A stretch of 10,077 nucleotides of DNA from VAZQ01 sp036522235 (GCA_036522235.1 DATDGG010000199.1:1-10077); one strand, 5' to 3'; positions 1 to 6,775 are shown, counted from the stretch's first letter. Notes: generated by a model from the sequence alone, not told the origin. Made by a program: numbers and translations.

Positions 1-128
1 TCGAGACCTGCCTCTACGCGCTCGAGCAGGGCGTCGAGGGCGTGGTCATCCTGGACGGACGGGTACCGCACGCGGTCCTGCTGGAGCTGCTCACCGACCA
101 CGGCGCCGGCACCCTGCTGCGCCGATGA
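1..128 (+). CDS. argB: Acetylglutamate kinase, C-terminal end (partial)
   Basis: Only the last 41 codons are in the window; the reading frame begins at base 3 and ends at TGA 126-128. The visible peptide has the conserved end of N-acetyl-L-glutamate kinase: a helix reading TCLYALEQGVEG, then the VVILDGRVPHAVLLELLTDHG segment and the terminal GAGTLLRR. In the family this region helps form the nucleotide-binding site and the arginine-sensitive C-terminal domain. The enzyme phosphorylates N-acetylglutamate in the second step of arginine synthesis, in the cytoplasm. The stop codon overlaps the ATG of the next gene (ATGA, 125-128), which suggests translational coupling. The call is firm from the motif, although the fragment is short. 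Confidence 0.88.
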   Translation, partial: ETCLYALEQGVEGVVILDGRVPHAVLLELLTDHGAGTLLRR

Positions 129-862
129 GCCATCGGCCGAGTGGCGCTGCCCGCGGTTTCGGTGCGGTCGACACCTGGGTCTTCGACCTCGACAACACGC
201 TCTATCCGCACCACGTCAATCTCTGGCGGCAGGTAGACGAACGGATTCGCGACTACATCGCGGCTTTTCTCAAAATCCCGCCCGCGGAGGCGTTCCGCCT
301 GCAGAAGGATTACTACAAGCGCTACGGCACCTCGATGCGTGGGCTCATGACCGAGCACGGCATGGCACCCGACGACTTCCTCGATTTCGTGCACCAGATC
401 GATCACTCGCCGTTAGAGCCGAACGAAGCCCTGGGGCGCGCGATCGAGAGGCTCGCCGGCCGCAAGCTCATCCTCACCAACGGGACGCGGCGCCACGCTG
501 CAGCCGTGCTGGCGCGGCTTGGGCTCGAGCATCACTTCGACGACGTATTCGACATCGTCGCCGCCGAGCTCGAGCCCAAGCCCTCGCCGCAGACCTATGC
601 GCGATTCCTGGCGGCTCACGCGGTCGACCCGGCAAGGGCCGCCATGTTCGAGGACCTGGCGCGCAACCTCGCGGTGCCGCACGCGCTCGGCATGACTACG
701 GTCCTGGTCGTGCCGCCGCACACCCGCGAGGTGTTCCGCGAGGATTGGGAGCTCGAAGGACGCGACGCCCCGCACGTCGATCATGTCACCGACGACCTGA
801 CCGGATTCCTGGATCGACTGACAGCTGAGCCGCCGGAGGCTCAATTGCCGGACGGCTTGTAG
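125..862 (+). CDS. HAD-superfamily pyrimidine 5'-nucleotidase (SDT1-like)
   Basis: A 245-aa cytoplasmic HAD hydrolase with all four motifs. Motif I is DLDNTLYP with nucleophile D21 and acid/base D23, motif II is LTNGT with T118-N119, motif III is K152 in EPKPSP, and motif IV is E176-D177 in MFEDLARNL. The DxDNTLYP form and the all-helical cap between motifs I and II are typical of the SDT1/phm8-like pyrimidine 5'-nucleotidase subfamily, which dephosphorylates UMP/CMP-type or related nucleotides. The actual substrate cannot be read from sequence. The start is fixed by the ATGA overlap with argB, so it is probably translated from the same mRNA. As I recall, the argB-nucleotidase-dapD order is common in alphaproteobacteria. 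Its last 22 bp overlap the convergent substrate-binding protein gene. Confidence 0.85.
   Translation: MSHRPSGAARGFGAVDTWVFDLDNTLYPHHVNLWRQVDERIRDYIAAFLKIPPAEAFRLQKDYYKRYGTSMRGLMTEHGMAPDDFLDFVHQIDHSPLEPNEALGRAIERLAGRKLILTNGTRRHAAAVLARLGLEHHFDDVFDIVAAELEPKPSPQTYARFLAAHAVDPARAAMFEDLARNLAVPHALGMTTVLVVPPHTREVFREDWELEGRDAPHVDHVTDDLTGFLDRLTAEPPEAQLPDGL
826..843. other. Short perfect hairpin at a convergent gene junction
   Basis: TGAGCC and GGCTCA form a perfect 6-bp stem around a 6-nt loop. It lies inside the last codons of the nucleotidase gene and covers the stop codon (841-843) of the opposing substrate-binding protein gene. No T-run follows on either strand, so it is not a standard intrinsic terminator. 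It could still slow or end converging transcription, or it could be chance. Confidence 0.3.
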
Positions 863-1965
863 GGGCCGAGCTCCTTGACGGCTTCAGCGGCAAACGAGGT
901 GTCGAGAATCCGCTCGACCGTGATGCCCGGGTCCTGCAGCAGCTTGCGTTCCTTGAAGAACCGCAGGTCGTTGCGCAGGCCGTCGAGATTCATGCGGCCG
1001 TCGGGATCGATGGCCGCCGGCGTGATCTCGCGGTGAATCCGCCCATCCTTGATGAAGGTATATTCGGTCAGGATGGAAATCACTTCATCGGCGTTGCGAC
1101 CGGCGATTTTTCCGTCCCTGAGGGCGTCGTTGTATTCGCGGATCGCCTTGATGTAGGCGCGCATGAATTTGAGCGCGAGTTGCGGCCGCTGGCGTGCGAA
1201 CACCTCCGAATAGATCACCACCGCGGTCTGCTGGTCGGGATAGATTTCATCATTGCCCGCGATCCGTACCGCCAGCCCCTCCTTGACGGCCTCCGAGGCG
1301 GTCGGCTCGTTGGTCATGCTGGCGTCGATCGCCTTGTTGGCATAGGCGGCGAGGTGTTGCGGGAAGGTGAGCTCGACCATGCTGGCGTCGTCCCAGGTGA
1401 GCCCGCCGCGCTTGAGCGCTTCGTTGACGGCCGAGGAATTGGCGCTGCCGAAGGTGCCGACCGCGATCTTCATGCCCTTGAGGTCTTTGAAGCCTTTGAA
1501 GCGGCCGCCGTCGACCAGATCCTTGCGCACCAGGAGCCCCGAGAAGCCGTAGCCGGCGCGCATCGAGCCTTTGTCGGCGACGGCGCGGATGGCGATGTTC
1601 TGGGCGACCGCATTGTAGAGGCTGGCCGCGACCGTACCGGCGCCCACATCCAATTGGCCCATGCCGAGCGGACCGATCATCTGCGGCGAATTGGCCAAAG
1701 TCGTGAGCGAAACCTCGAGCCCCTCGGCGCGGAAATAGCCCTTCTTGTGGGCGAGGAAGAACCCGATATCGCTGGCAATGCCGGCGGAGGCGACCTTCAC
1801 GCTGTTGAGGGTCTGCGCCCACGAGGAAATAGAGGAAATAGAGGAAATAGAGGAAATATCGGCCAGATTGGCGCCCGCCAAGGCAAGGAAAAAGCCGGCG
1901 AGGCCGATGCAGGCGCGGCCGGTCAGGGCAGCGCTCGAGCCCGATTGGAAAGGAGCCTTCGGCAT
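841..1965 (-). CDS. ABC transporter substrate-binding protein, NitT/TauT (NMT1/THI5-like) family
   Basis: A 374-aa exported periplasmic binding protein. The N-terminus has a signal peptide with basic residues K3 and R17 and a hydrophobic core at about residues 20-35. A run of four ISS tripeptides (37-48) follows, then SWAQ, where cleavage after A50 is plausible; cleavage near A32-A35 is also possible. The mature part opens with VKVASAGIASDIGFFLAHKKGYF and continues with a GLGMGQLDVGAGT-like segment (seen as PLGMGQLDVGAGT) and DLKGMKIAV, all typical of the NMT1/SsuA-type fold. Such proteins bind small organic ions (sulfonates, nitrate, thiamine precursors, aromatics) for an ABC importer; the ligand here is unknown. 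No permease or ATPase gene is next to it, so it is an orphan in this window. It lies antisense between the nucleotidase and dapD. Family call is strong, substrate open. Confidence 0.87.
   Translation of the reverse strand: MPKAPFQSGSSAALTGRACIGLAGFFLALAGANLADISSISSISSISSWAQTLNSVKVASAGIASDIGFFLAHKKGYFRAEGLEVSLTTLANSPQMIGPLGMGQLDVGAGTVAASLYNAVAQNIAIRAVADKGSMRAGYGFSGLLVRKDLVDGGRFKGFKDLKGMKIAVGTFGSANSSAVNEALKRGGLTWDDASMVELTFPQHLAAYANKAIDASMTNEPTASEAVKEGLAVRIAGNDEIYPDQQTAVVIYSEVFARQRPQLALKFMRAYIKAIREYNDALRDGKIAGRNADEVISILTEYTFIKDGRIHREITPAAIDPDGRMNLDGLRNDLRFFKERKLLQDPGITVERILDTSFAAEAVKELGPYKPSGN
1823..1858 (-). repeat. Perfect 4 x 9-bp tandem repeat inside the signal-peptide region
   Basis: The plus-strand unit GAGGAAATA occurs four times without mismatch (1823, 1832, 1841, 1850). 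Read in the minus-strand gene it encodes ISS-ISS-ISS-ISS, residues 37-48 of the substrate-binding protein. Because the unit is three codons, gain or loss of copies keeps the frame. It lies between the hydrophobic core of the signal peptide and the likely cleavage site, or at the mature N-terminus if cleavage is earlier. The A-rich unit differs from the GC-rich surroundings. Confidence 0.95.
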
Positions 1966-2074
1966 GTCTTCGCGATCTCGTCCCGGCGCAAGTTGTTCGC
2001 GGATGCGGGGCGACGATGCGGCACGGGCGGGCCTCTCGTCAACGATCCGAGCCGCGCATGCCCGCGCGCCTCCC

Positions 2075-2103
2075 TTGACAGACCCTCCCCTTCCCCCGAC
2101 AAC
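2075..2103 (+). promoter_or_regulatory. Possible dapD promoter
   Basis: A perfect TTGACA (2075-2080) is followed after 17 nt by GACAAC (2098-2103), a poor -10 match. Transcription would start about 20-25 nt before dapD. The 167-bp gap 1966-2132 also separates dapD from the divergent substrate-binding protein gene; I see no clear promoter for the latter. The -35 match is good and the -10 weak, so this is tentative. Confidence 0.35.
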
Positions 2104-2120
2104 GCGCGGCCATCATGCGT

Positions 2121-2127
2121 GAAGGAG
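2121..2127 (+). promoter_or_regulatory. Ribosome binding site that sets the dapD start
   Basis: GAAGGAG lies 5 nt before the ATG at 2133. It supports that start over the in-frame ATG at 2115, which would lie upstream of this site and add MREGAP. Confidence 0.75.
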
Positions 2128-2132
2128 CGCCA

Positions 2133-2978
2133 ATGTCGCAGGCGGAGCTTGCCAAGACCATCGATGACGCCTTCGAGCGGCGCGCCGAGATCGGGATAGC
2201 CACCAAGGGGCCGGTACGCGAGGCGGTGGAGGCCGCCATCGAGCTCCTCGACCGCGGCGAGGCGCGCGTGGCGGAGCGGACCCAGAATGGCGCCTGGCGC
2301 GTCAATCAATGGCTCAAGAAGGCATTGCTGCTGTCGTTTCCGCTGAACGACATGGCGGTCATTCCGGGCGGTCCCGGCCGCGCCTCATGGTGGGACAAGG
2401 TCACCTCCAAATTCGACGGCTGGAACGAAGCGCACTTTCGCGCCGCCGGATTCCGCGCGGTGCCGGGCGCGGTGGTGCGCCGCTCCGCCTATATCGCGCC
2501 CGGCGTGGTGCTGATGCCCTCCTTCGTCAATGTCGGCGCCCATGTGGGCGAAGGCACCATGATCGACACCTGGGCGACGGTCGGCTCCTGCGCACAGATC
2601 GGCAAGCGCTGCCACATCTCAGGCGGCGCCGGCATCGGCGGCGTGCTCGAGCCGCTGCAGGCGGAGCCGGTGATCGTCGAGGACGGATGCTTCATCGGGG
2701 CGCGCTCGGAGGTGGCCGAAGGCGCGATCGTGCGCGAAGGCGCGGTGCTCGCCATGGGGGTCTTCATCGGCGCCTCGACCCGCATCGTCGACCGGGAGAG
2801 CGGCGAAACCTTCCAGGGCGAGGTGCCCCCCTATGCGGTGGTCGTGCCCGGAGCGATGCCGGGAAAGCCGATGCGCGACGGCACGCCGGGCCCCGCGCTC
2901 AACTGCGCCGTGATCGTCAAGCGCGTCGACGAGAGGACGCGCGCCAAGACCAGCATCAACGAATTGCTGCGCGACTGA
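2133..2978 (+). CDS. dapD: 2,3,4,5-tetrahydropyridine-2,6-dicarboxylate N-succinyltransferase
   Basis: A 281-aa cytoplasmic enzyme that transfers succinyl from succinyl-CoA to tetrahydrodipicolinate in lysine and meso-diaminopimelate synthesis (EC 2.3.1.117). Residues 1-105 form the helical N-terminal domain. From about 110 to 235 there are imperfect hexapeptide repeats of a left-handed beta-helix, such as SAYIAPGVVLMPSFVNVGAHVGEGT. The family signature MIDTWATVGSCAQIGKRCHISGG (143-165) contains D145, which aligns with the catalytic Asp proposed for E. coli DapD. VLEPLQAEPVIVEDGCFIGARSEVAEG follows. Length matches the family (about 275-285). The start at 2133 is chosen on its strong ribosome binding site. 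It heads a short plus-strand group, dapD-DUF805-dapE. Active enzymes are trimers. No truncation or missing residue is seen. Confidence 0.96.
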   Translation: MSQAELAKTIDDAFERRAEIGIATKGPVREAVEAAIELLDRGEARVAERTQNGAWRVNQWLKKALLLSFPLNDMAVIPGGPGRASWWDKVTSKFDGWNEAHFRAAGFRAVPGAVVRRSAYIAPGVVLMPSFVNVGAHVGEGTMIDTWATVGSCAQIGKRCHISGGAGIGGVLEPLQAEPVIVEDGCFIGARSEVAEGAIVREGAVLAMGVFIGASTRIVDRESGETFQGEVPPYAVVVPGAMPGKPMRDGTPGPALNCAVIVKRVDERTRAKTSINELLRD

Positions 2979-2993
2979 ACGAAGAGAGCCGGG

Positions 2994-3842
2994 ATGGACT
3001 GGATTTACCTGTTCTCGAGCTTCAGCGGCCGCATCAGCCGCCTGCCGTTCTGGATCGGCTTTGCGATTCTGGTCGCCGTCGAGACCACAACGCAGTGGCT
3101 CGCCTCTCAGACCGGGGGCGAGACGCTCGGCACCATCTTGGACTTGGCGTTCACCTATCCGGAATTTGCGCTCGCGGTGAAGCGCACCAACGACCGCAAC
3201 CTGTCGCCCTGGGTGGTCGGCCTGTTCTTTGCGTTCAATGTGGCGCTCGACCTTTTCACCTTGCTGAACGGCAATTTTGATATGAACAATCCGATCAACG
3301 AGGCTATTGCGTATCCATTTGGCCTCTTCGCACTGATTTTGTTGATCGAGCTCGGCTTCCGTCGCGGCACCAGCGGCCCGAACCGCTTTGGGCCGGATTC
3401 CCTCAACGACGGCAAGCCAACACTTCTGAGCCAATACGCCGTGGTGCGCTGGCTGAGCCTGTGGCTGGAGGCGCTGGTACCCGCAGAACCGATATTTCTG
3501 GGCGATTGGAAGACGCCAAACTATCCCGAGGAGCTACCGCGAAGCGTGAAGCACTGGTGCTTCACAATTACAGCTGTGAACGCGGTCGTTTGTGTCGTCG
3601 CGAGCTTCCTGTTGCGCAGCTTCGGCCCTGCCCTCGTATTCGTATTCATTACTGCGCTCGGACCAATTGGGATGATGTTGTCCTGGAAACGTGCAATCAG
3701 ACGTCTGAACAGAGGCGTCGGCGTATTTCGGGCCAGGGGTCCTCTGGCGGCCAATCTCAGCGCCGAGTGGTGTGCGATATTTGCCCTGCTTGGAACGCCA
3801 TTCTTTATGATTGTCTTCATCGTCGCGGTATCCGCGGATTGA
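2994..3842 (+). CDS. DUF805 inner-membrane protein with C-terminal extension
   Basis: A 282-aa membrane protein. Residues 1-137 match the DUF805 pattern: WIYLFSSFSGRISRLPFWIG at the start, the FALAVKRTNDRNLSPWVVGL segment (a form of the usual RRLHD-type motif), and GTSGPNRFGPDSL at the end of the domain. About three or four membrane spans lie near 18-32, 72-92 and 106-121. Typical DUF805 proteins end here. This one continues for about 145 residues with a soluble stretch (about 138-187) and further hydrophobic segments at about 190-228 and 259-279, which I do not recognise. DUF805 has no known activity. It sits 15 bp after dapD and 32 bp before dapE, so it is likely co-transcribed. GC content falls in its second half (hand count 28/60 at 3241-3300 and 30/60 at 3301-3360, against 42/60 at 4141-4200 in dapE). 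Confidence 0.83.
   Translation: MDWIYLFSSFSGRISRLPFWIGFAILVAVETTTQWLASQTGGETLGTILDLAFTYPEFALAVKRTNDRNLSPWVVGLFFAFNVALDLFTLLNGNFDMNNPINEAIAYPFGLFALILLIELGFRRGTSGPNRFGPDSLNDGKPTLLSQYAVVRWLSLWLEALVPAEPIFLGDWKTPNYPEELPRSVKHWCFTITAVNAVVCVVASFLLRSFGPALVFVFITALGPIGMMLSWKRAIRRLNRGVGVFRARGPLAANLSAEWCAIFALLGTPFFMIVFIVAVSAD
3546..3565. repeat. 20-bp near-perfect palindrome inside the DUF805 gene
   Basis: GTGAAGCAC and GTGCTTCAC are perfect 9-bp arms around a 2-nt centre. It is in the extension of the DUF805 gene, at codons 185-191 (SVKHWCFT region). It could be a protein binding site or a hairpin, but no promoter is nearby and it may be coincidental. Confidence 0.5.
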
Positions 3843-3874
3843 CCGCGGCCCAGCGTGGCCGATAAAGCCTATCC

Positions 3875-5038
3875 ATGCGCCAACCGGCCGACCCCGTCTC
3901 GATTGCCCGCGATCTGGTGCGCTGCCGCTCGGTGACGCCGGCGGAAGGCGGTGCGCTCACCACGCTCGAAAATCTGCTCGGCGGCGCGGGCTTCACGGTT
4001 CACCGCATGACCTTTGCGGAGCCCGGGACGGCGCCGATCGAAAACCTCTACGCACGGCTCGGTGGCGGGCCGCCCCACCTCGTCTTCGCCGGCCACACCG
4101 ACGTGGTGCCGCCCGGCGACGAGGCGCGCTGGTCGCATCCGCCGTTTGCGGGCGAGATCGCCGATGGCGCCCTCTATGGCCGCGGCGCCGTCGACATGAA
4201 AGGCGGCATCGCCTGCGCGCTCGCGGCCGTGCTCGATCACGTCGCGGTCGGTGGCGGCCAGCCCAAAGGCTCGATCTCGTTTCTCATCACCGGCGACGAA
4301 GAAGGGATCGCGGTCAATGGCACCGTCAAGCTCCTGCAATGGGCGGCCGAGCGCGGCGAGACATTCGACCACTGCATCCTGGCCGAGCCGAGTAGCGCCG
4401 CCGCGGTCGGCGACACGATCAAGGTCGGCCGCCGCGGCTCGCTCAACGGCGCGCTGGTCGTTACCGGACGGCAGGGGCACGTCGCCTATCCGCAGCTAGC
4501 CGACAATCCGATCCGCACCCTGACCGTGCTGATGACGGCCCTGATGGCGACGCCGCTCGACCACGGCAGCGCCCATTTCGATCCCTCAAATCTCGAATTC
4601 ACCTCGGTCGACGTGGGCAATCCGGTGGTCAATCTGATCCCCGGCGAGGCCCGCGCGCGTCTCAACATCCGCTTCAACGATTGCCACAGCCAAGCCTCGC
4701 TCAAGACCCTGATCGAGGGGCACGCGCAAGCCGCAGCGCCCGCGGCGGCGCGCTGGCGCATCGATTGGGAGAAATCGAATGCCGATGCGTTCCTGGCCGC
4801 GCCCGGGGCGTTCCTCGACATGGTGGTCGGCGCGATTGCGGCGGTGACCGGGGCAAGCCCCAAGCTCTCCACCACCGGCGGCACCTCGGACGCACGCTTC
4901 ATCAAGAACTATTGCCCGGTGCTCGAGCTCGGCCTGGTCGGGCGGACCATGCACCAGACCGATGAGTGTGCGCCGGTGAGCGACCTCGCGACCTTGACCG
5001 CGGTCTATCGCCGAATTCTCGAGCGGTATTTCGGCTGA
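3875..5038 (+). CDS. dapE: Succinyl-diaminopimelate desuccinylase
   Basis: A 387-aa M20-family dinuclear zinc hydrolase that cleaves N-succinyl-LL-diaminopimelate to LL-diaminopimelate and succinate (EC 3.5.1.18), the step after the DapC/ArgD transaminase in lysine/peptidoglycan precursor synthesis. Expected metal and catalytic residues are present: H74 and D76 in FAGHTDVVPPG, bridging D107 in GRGAVDMKGG, catalytic E142 with E143 in TGDEEG, E171 in AEPS, and H360 in MHQTDE. The lid/dimerisation domain is inserted in the middle (about 180-295), with GRRGSLNGALVVTGRQGHVAYP leading into it. Length fits the family (about 375-390). No clear Shine-Dalgarno precedes the ATG, so translation may depend on read-through from the DUF805 gene 32 bp upstream. 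It completes the local dapD/dapE pair. The next gene converges, leaving a 17-bp gap with no terminator visible. Confidence 0.96.
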   Translation: MRQPADPVSIARDLVRCRSVTPAEGGALTTLENLLGGAGFTVHRMTFAEPGTAPIENLYARLGGGPPHLVFAGHTDVVPPGDEARWSHPPFAGEIADGALYGRGAVDMKGGIACALAAVLDHVAVGGGQPKGSISFLITGDEEGIAVNGTVKLLQWAAERGETFDHCILAEPSSAAAVGDTIKVGRRGSLNGALVVTGRQGHVAYPQLADNPIRTLTVLMTALMATPLDHGSAHFDPSNLEFTSVDVGNPVVNLIPGEARARLNIRFNDCHSQASLKTLIEGHAQAAAPAAARWRIDWEKSNADAFLAAPGAFLDMVVGAIAAVTGASPKLSTTGGTSDARFIKNYCPVLELGLVGRTMHQTDECAPVSDLATLTAVYRRILERYFG

Positions 5039-5055
5039 ATCGATGCGCCCGATCG

Positions 5056-5481
5056 TCAACGAGGCTCGACGCCGGGGGAACGCCGTCGCGTCTCCAGCAG
5101 CGCGGCGAGGAGCGAGACGATGAAGATCGCGGCTTCCGGGATCAGGAGGTGCGCGCTCTCGCGGTAAGTGCCGTCCTGCTCCGCGCCGTAGAGCCGCACC
5201 GCCAAAATCACCGCCGCGACCGTTGCGATGGAAGCCAACGCTGCCAAGTGCCGTCGCGATGAGAGCAAGCAGAATAAAAGGATCGCCGCAAAGCCCAACG
5301 GGAAGCCGCCGAAGCCGGCGCGCGCATTGGTGTAACCGATCGCGGAATCGAGCGTGATCCCCGAGCTCGCCGCGGCCTGCTGCGGGTCGAGCACGAACTT
5401 GAAGCTGATCATCGTGAAGAGACCGGCGACCGCCAGGATGACGAGGCGGGCGAGCCAGGGCGAGAGCGTCCAGATATTCAT
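5056..5481 (-). CDS. Small four-span membrane protein, DUF4345-like
   Basis: A 141-aa protein with four likely membrane spans at about 11-30, 57-75, 79-97 and 112-130, and a basic tail (RRRSPGVEPR). An early Asp-Pro in FVLDPQQAAASSGI and a central NARAGFGGFPLGFAAILL segment resemble the DUF4345 family (pattern: start near a DP motif, then an ARG-x-GG-x-xLG segment); the family name is from memory and not certain. No biochemical role is known. Its ATG overlaps the stop of the upstream dehydrogenase gene (ATGA, 5478-5481), and GGGGAG lies 6 nt before the ATG (5488-5493). It is therefore the last gene of the minus-strand operon that begins with cytochrome b561. Confidence 0.75.
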   Translation of the reverse strand: MNIWTLSPWLARLVILAVAGLFTMISFKFVLDPQQAAASSGITLDSAIGYTNARAGFGGFPLGFAAILLFCLLSSRRHLAALASIATVAAVILAVRLYGAEQDGTYRESAHLLIPEAAIFIVSLLAALLETRRRSPGVEPR

Positions 5482-6374
5482 GCCGCGCTCCCCGAAGAGG
5501 CATCCATCACTGTTTCGCGCTGTGCGGCCTCGCCCGCATCCGGCAAGCCGACGAGGCCGGCGCTGACGCGCCAGAGGCGCGCAGCAACTTCACCGTCGCG
5601 GGTCACCGGCTTGGTTGGCCTCGCGCGCCGTCGCAGGAAGAAGCGGCCGGACACGCTCCCCGGTTCGGGCGACGATGCGAGGTAGATCATTGTGCGGGCC
5701 CCTCGCTCCGGGCTCGGGAACAACATTTTCGCAAGGCGCGGGAAGAGGCCCGCCGGGCCGGTCATGTTGTCGCCGAAGCGGGTGCGGCTTGGTCCGGGAC
5801 TGACGCAATTGACGGTCACGCTGGTGAACTGCAGGCGCCGCGCCAGATCGATGGTGAAGATGATGTTCGCGAGCTTCGAGCGAAAATAGGCGCTCAGAAA
5901 GCCGTAGCGCTTCTCGCCCTGCAGGTTGTCGAATTCGAGACGGGACGGATAGGATTCCGAGGCGACGTTGACGATCCGTCCGCCGGGGGCGGCGCCCACC
6001 CGATCGAGCAGAAGATTGGTCAACAGGAATGCCCCCAGATGATTGGTCGCAAACGTCTTCTCGATACCCTCTAGGGTGAGCTCGCGCTGCGCGAATATGG
6101 CGCCGGCATTGTTGATGAGCACGTCGATCCTGTCCAAGCGCTGGCGAACGTCCACGGCCAAGGCCCGAACGGCCGATTGCACCGAAATATCCGCCAGCAG
6201 CAGCTCCGGCGCCGGCCCGCTCGCGACGCTCGCCACCTCGGCGCGCGCCTTGGCACCGCGCCCGGCGTCGCGGCAGACCATCAGCACGCGGGCGCCCATT
6301 CTGGCGAGCTCGCGCGCGGTCACGAAGCCGACGCCGCTATTCGCCCCCGTGATGAGAACGACCTTTCCCTGCAT
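5478..6374 (-). CDS. Short-chain dehydrogenase/reductase (retinol dehydrogenase-like)
   Basis: A 298-aa classical-type SDR, an NAD(P)-dependent oxidoreductase with a Rossmann fold. The cofactor motif is TGANSGVG (residues 9-16); R35 in VCRD after the second strand suggests NADP(H). NNAG is at 88-91. The catalytic residues are N111 (TNHLGAF), S139 (NVASES), Y163 and K167 (SAYFRSKLAN). The extended C-terminus, with PERGARTMIYLASSPE, GRFF and a final RLWRVSAGLVGL helix, matches the RDH/WWOX-like group of SDRs often annotated as retinol dehydrogenase in bacteria; the true substrate is unknown. It starts 4 bp after the VOC gene stop and overlaps the DUF4345-like gene by 4 bp, so it is part of a tight operon. 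No clear Shine-Dalgarno is seen, which fits coupling to the gene before it. Confidence 0.9.
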   Translation of the reverse strand: MQGKVVLITGANSGVGFVTARELARMGARVLMVCRDAGRGAKARAEVASVASGPAPELLLADISVQSAVRALAVDVRQRLDRIDVLINNAGAIFAQRELTLEGIEKTFATNHLGAFLLTNLLLDRVGAAPGGRIVNVASESYPSRLEFDNLQGEKRYGFLSAYFRSKLANIIFTIDLARRLQFTSVTVNCVSPGPSRTRFGDNMTGPAGLFPRLAKMLFPSPERGARTMIYLASSPEPGSVSGRFFLRRRARPTKPVTRDGEVAARLWRVSAGLVGLPDAGEAAQRETVMDASSGSAA

Positions 6375-6378
6375 GGCG

Positions 6379-6762
6379 TCACGCGCCCGCCGGAGCGTGG
6401 GCGACCGAAAACATGTTGATCAGATTGCCGTCGGGGTCGCGAAACAGCATGGACCGATTGCCCCAGGGCTGGGTGGTGGGCTCCAGGACGAATTCACCGA
6501 TGACGCTCGCGAGACGCGCCCGCTCCTGGTCGACATCCACGACCTCGAAATCGAGGATCATCGAGCGATTGGCGGCCGGCATCGTCGCGCCGGCGCGATG
6601 GCGGTCGATCGTCCGCTGGCTGCTGATCGCGAGTGCCAGCGCGGGCGCGTGAAACTCGACATAGACGTCGTCGCCGCGCGGTGTCATTCCGGTCACCTCC
6701 CGGTAGAACCGCGTCAAGCCCGGGACATCGTTGGTGACGATCCTTGCGTGGGCGAGCTTCAT
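6379..6762 (-). CDS. VOC-fold protein (glyoxalase/bleomycin resistance/dioxygenase superfamily)
   Basis: A 127-aa protein with two beta-alpha-beta modules: residues 1-50 (LAHARIVTNDVPGLTRFYREVTGM) and about 68-120 (SMILDFEVVDVDQERARL, then SMLFRDPDGNLINMF). This is the vicinal oxygen chelate fold of glyoxalase I, fosfomycin and bleomycin resistance proteins and extradiol dioxygenases. The C-terminal metal-ligand position, usually Glu in DPDGNLIEL, is N116 here, so a standard metal site is doubtful; H5 in the first strand is kept. It may bind a ligand without classic metal catalysis. A strong GAGGAGG ribosome binding site (6769-6775) lies 6 nt before the ATG, stronger than those of its neighbours. 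The gene lies 57 bp downstream of the membrane protein gene and 4 bp before the dehydrogenase gene. Confidence 0.85.
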   Translation of the reverse strand: MKLAHARIVTNDVPGLTRFYREVTGMTPRGDDVYVEFHAPALALAISSQRTIDRHRAGATMPAANRSMILDFEVVDVDQERARLASVIGEFVLEPTTQPWGNRSMLFRDPDGNLINMFSVAHAPAGA

Positions 6763-6768
6763 GGTGAT

Positions 6769-6775
6769 CCTCCTC
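6769..6775 (-). promoter_or_regulatory. Strong ribosome binding site of the VOC gene
   Basis: GAGGAGG on the minus strand, 6 nt before the ATG at 6762, fixes the start and predicts efficient translation of this gene within the operon. The 57-bp gap 6763-6819 shows no clear promoter. Confidence 0.75.

Noticed and set aside
1485..1502. Two exact copies of CTTTGAAGC in the substrate-binding protein gene
   Set aside because: They encode the FKGFKDLKG stretch, a usual family motif, so the repeat follows from protein sequence.
1033..2199. Long open frame (388 codons) on the plus strand opposite the substrate-binding protein gene
   Set aside because: It is an antisense shadow in GC-rich DNA: the minus-strand protein has clear family motifs and a signal peptide, while this translation is low-complexity and matches nothing known.
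2309..3280. 323-codon plus-strand open frame overlapping dapD and the DUF805 gene
   Set aside because: Arg-rich shifted reading of dapD; both overlapped genes are intact in their own frames.
3697..3708. 12-bp palindrome TCAGACGTCTGA in the DUF805 gene
   Set aside because: Short, isolated and in coding sequence; not enough to call a site.
5039..5055. Search for a terminator between dapE and the convergent DUF4345-like gene
   Set aside because: The 17-bp gap holds no stem-loop with a T-run.
4586..5503. 305-codon minus-strand frame over the end of dapE and the DUF4345-like gene
   Set aside because: Antisense to dapE and out of frame with the small membrane protein; no recognisable domain.
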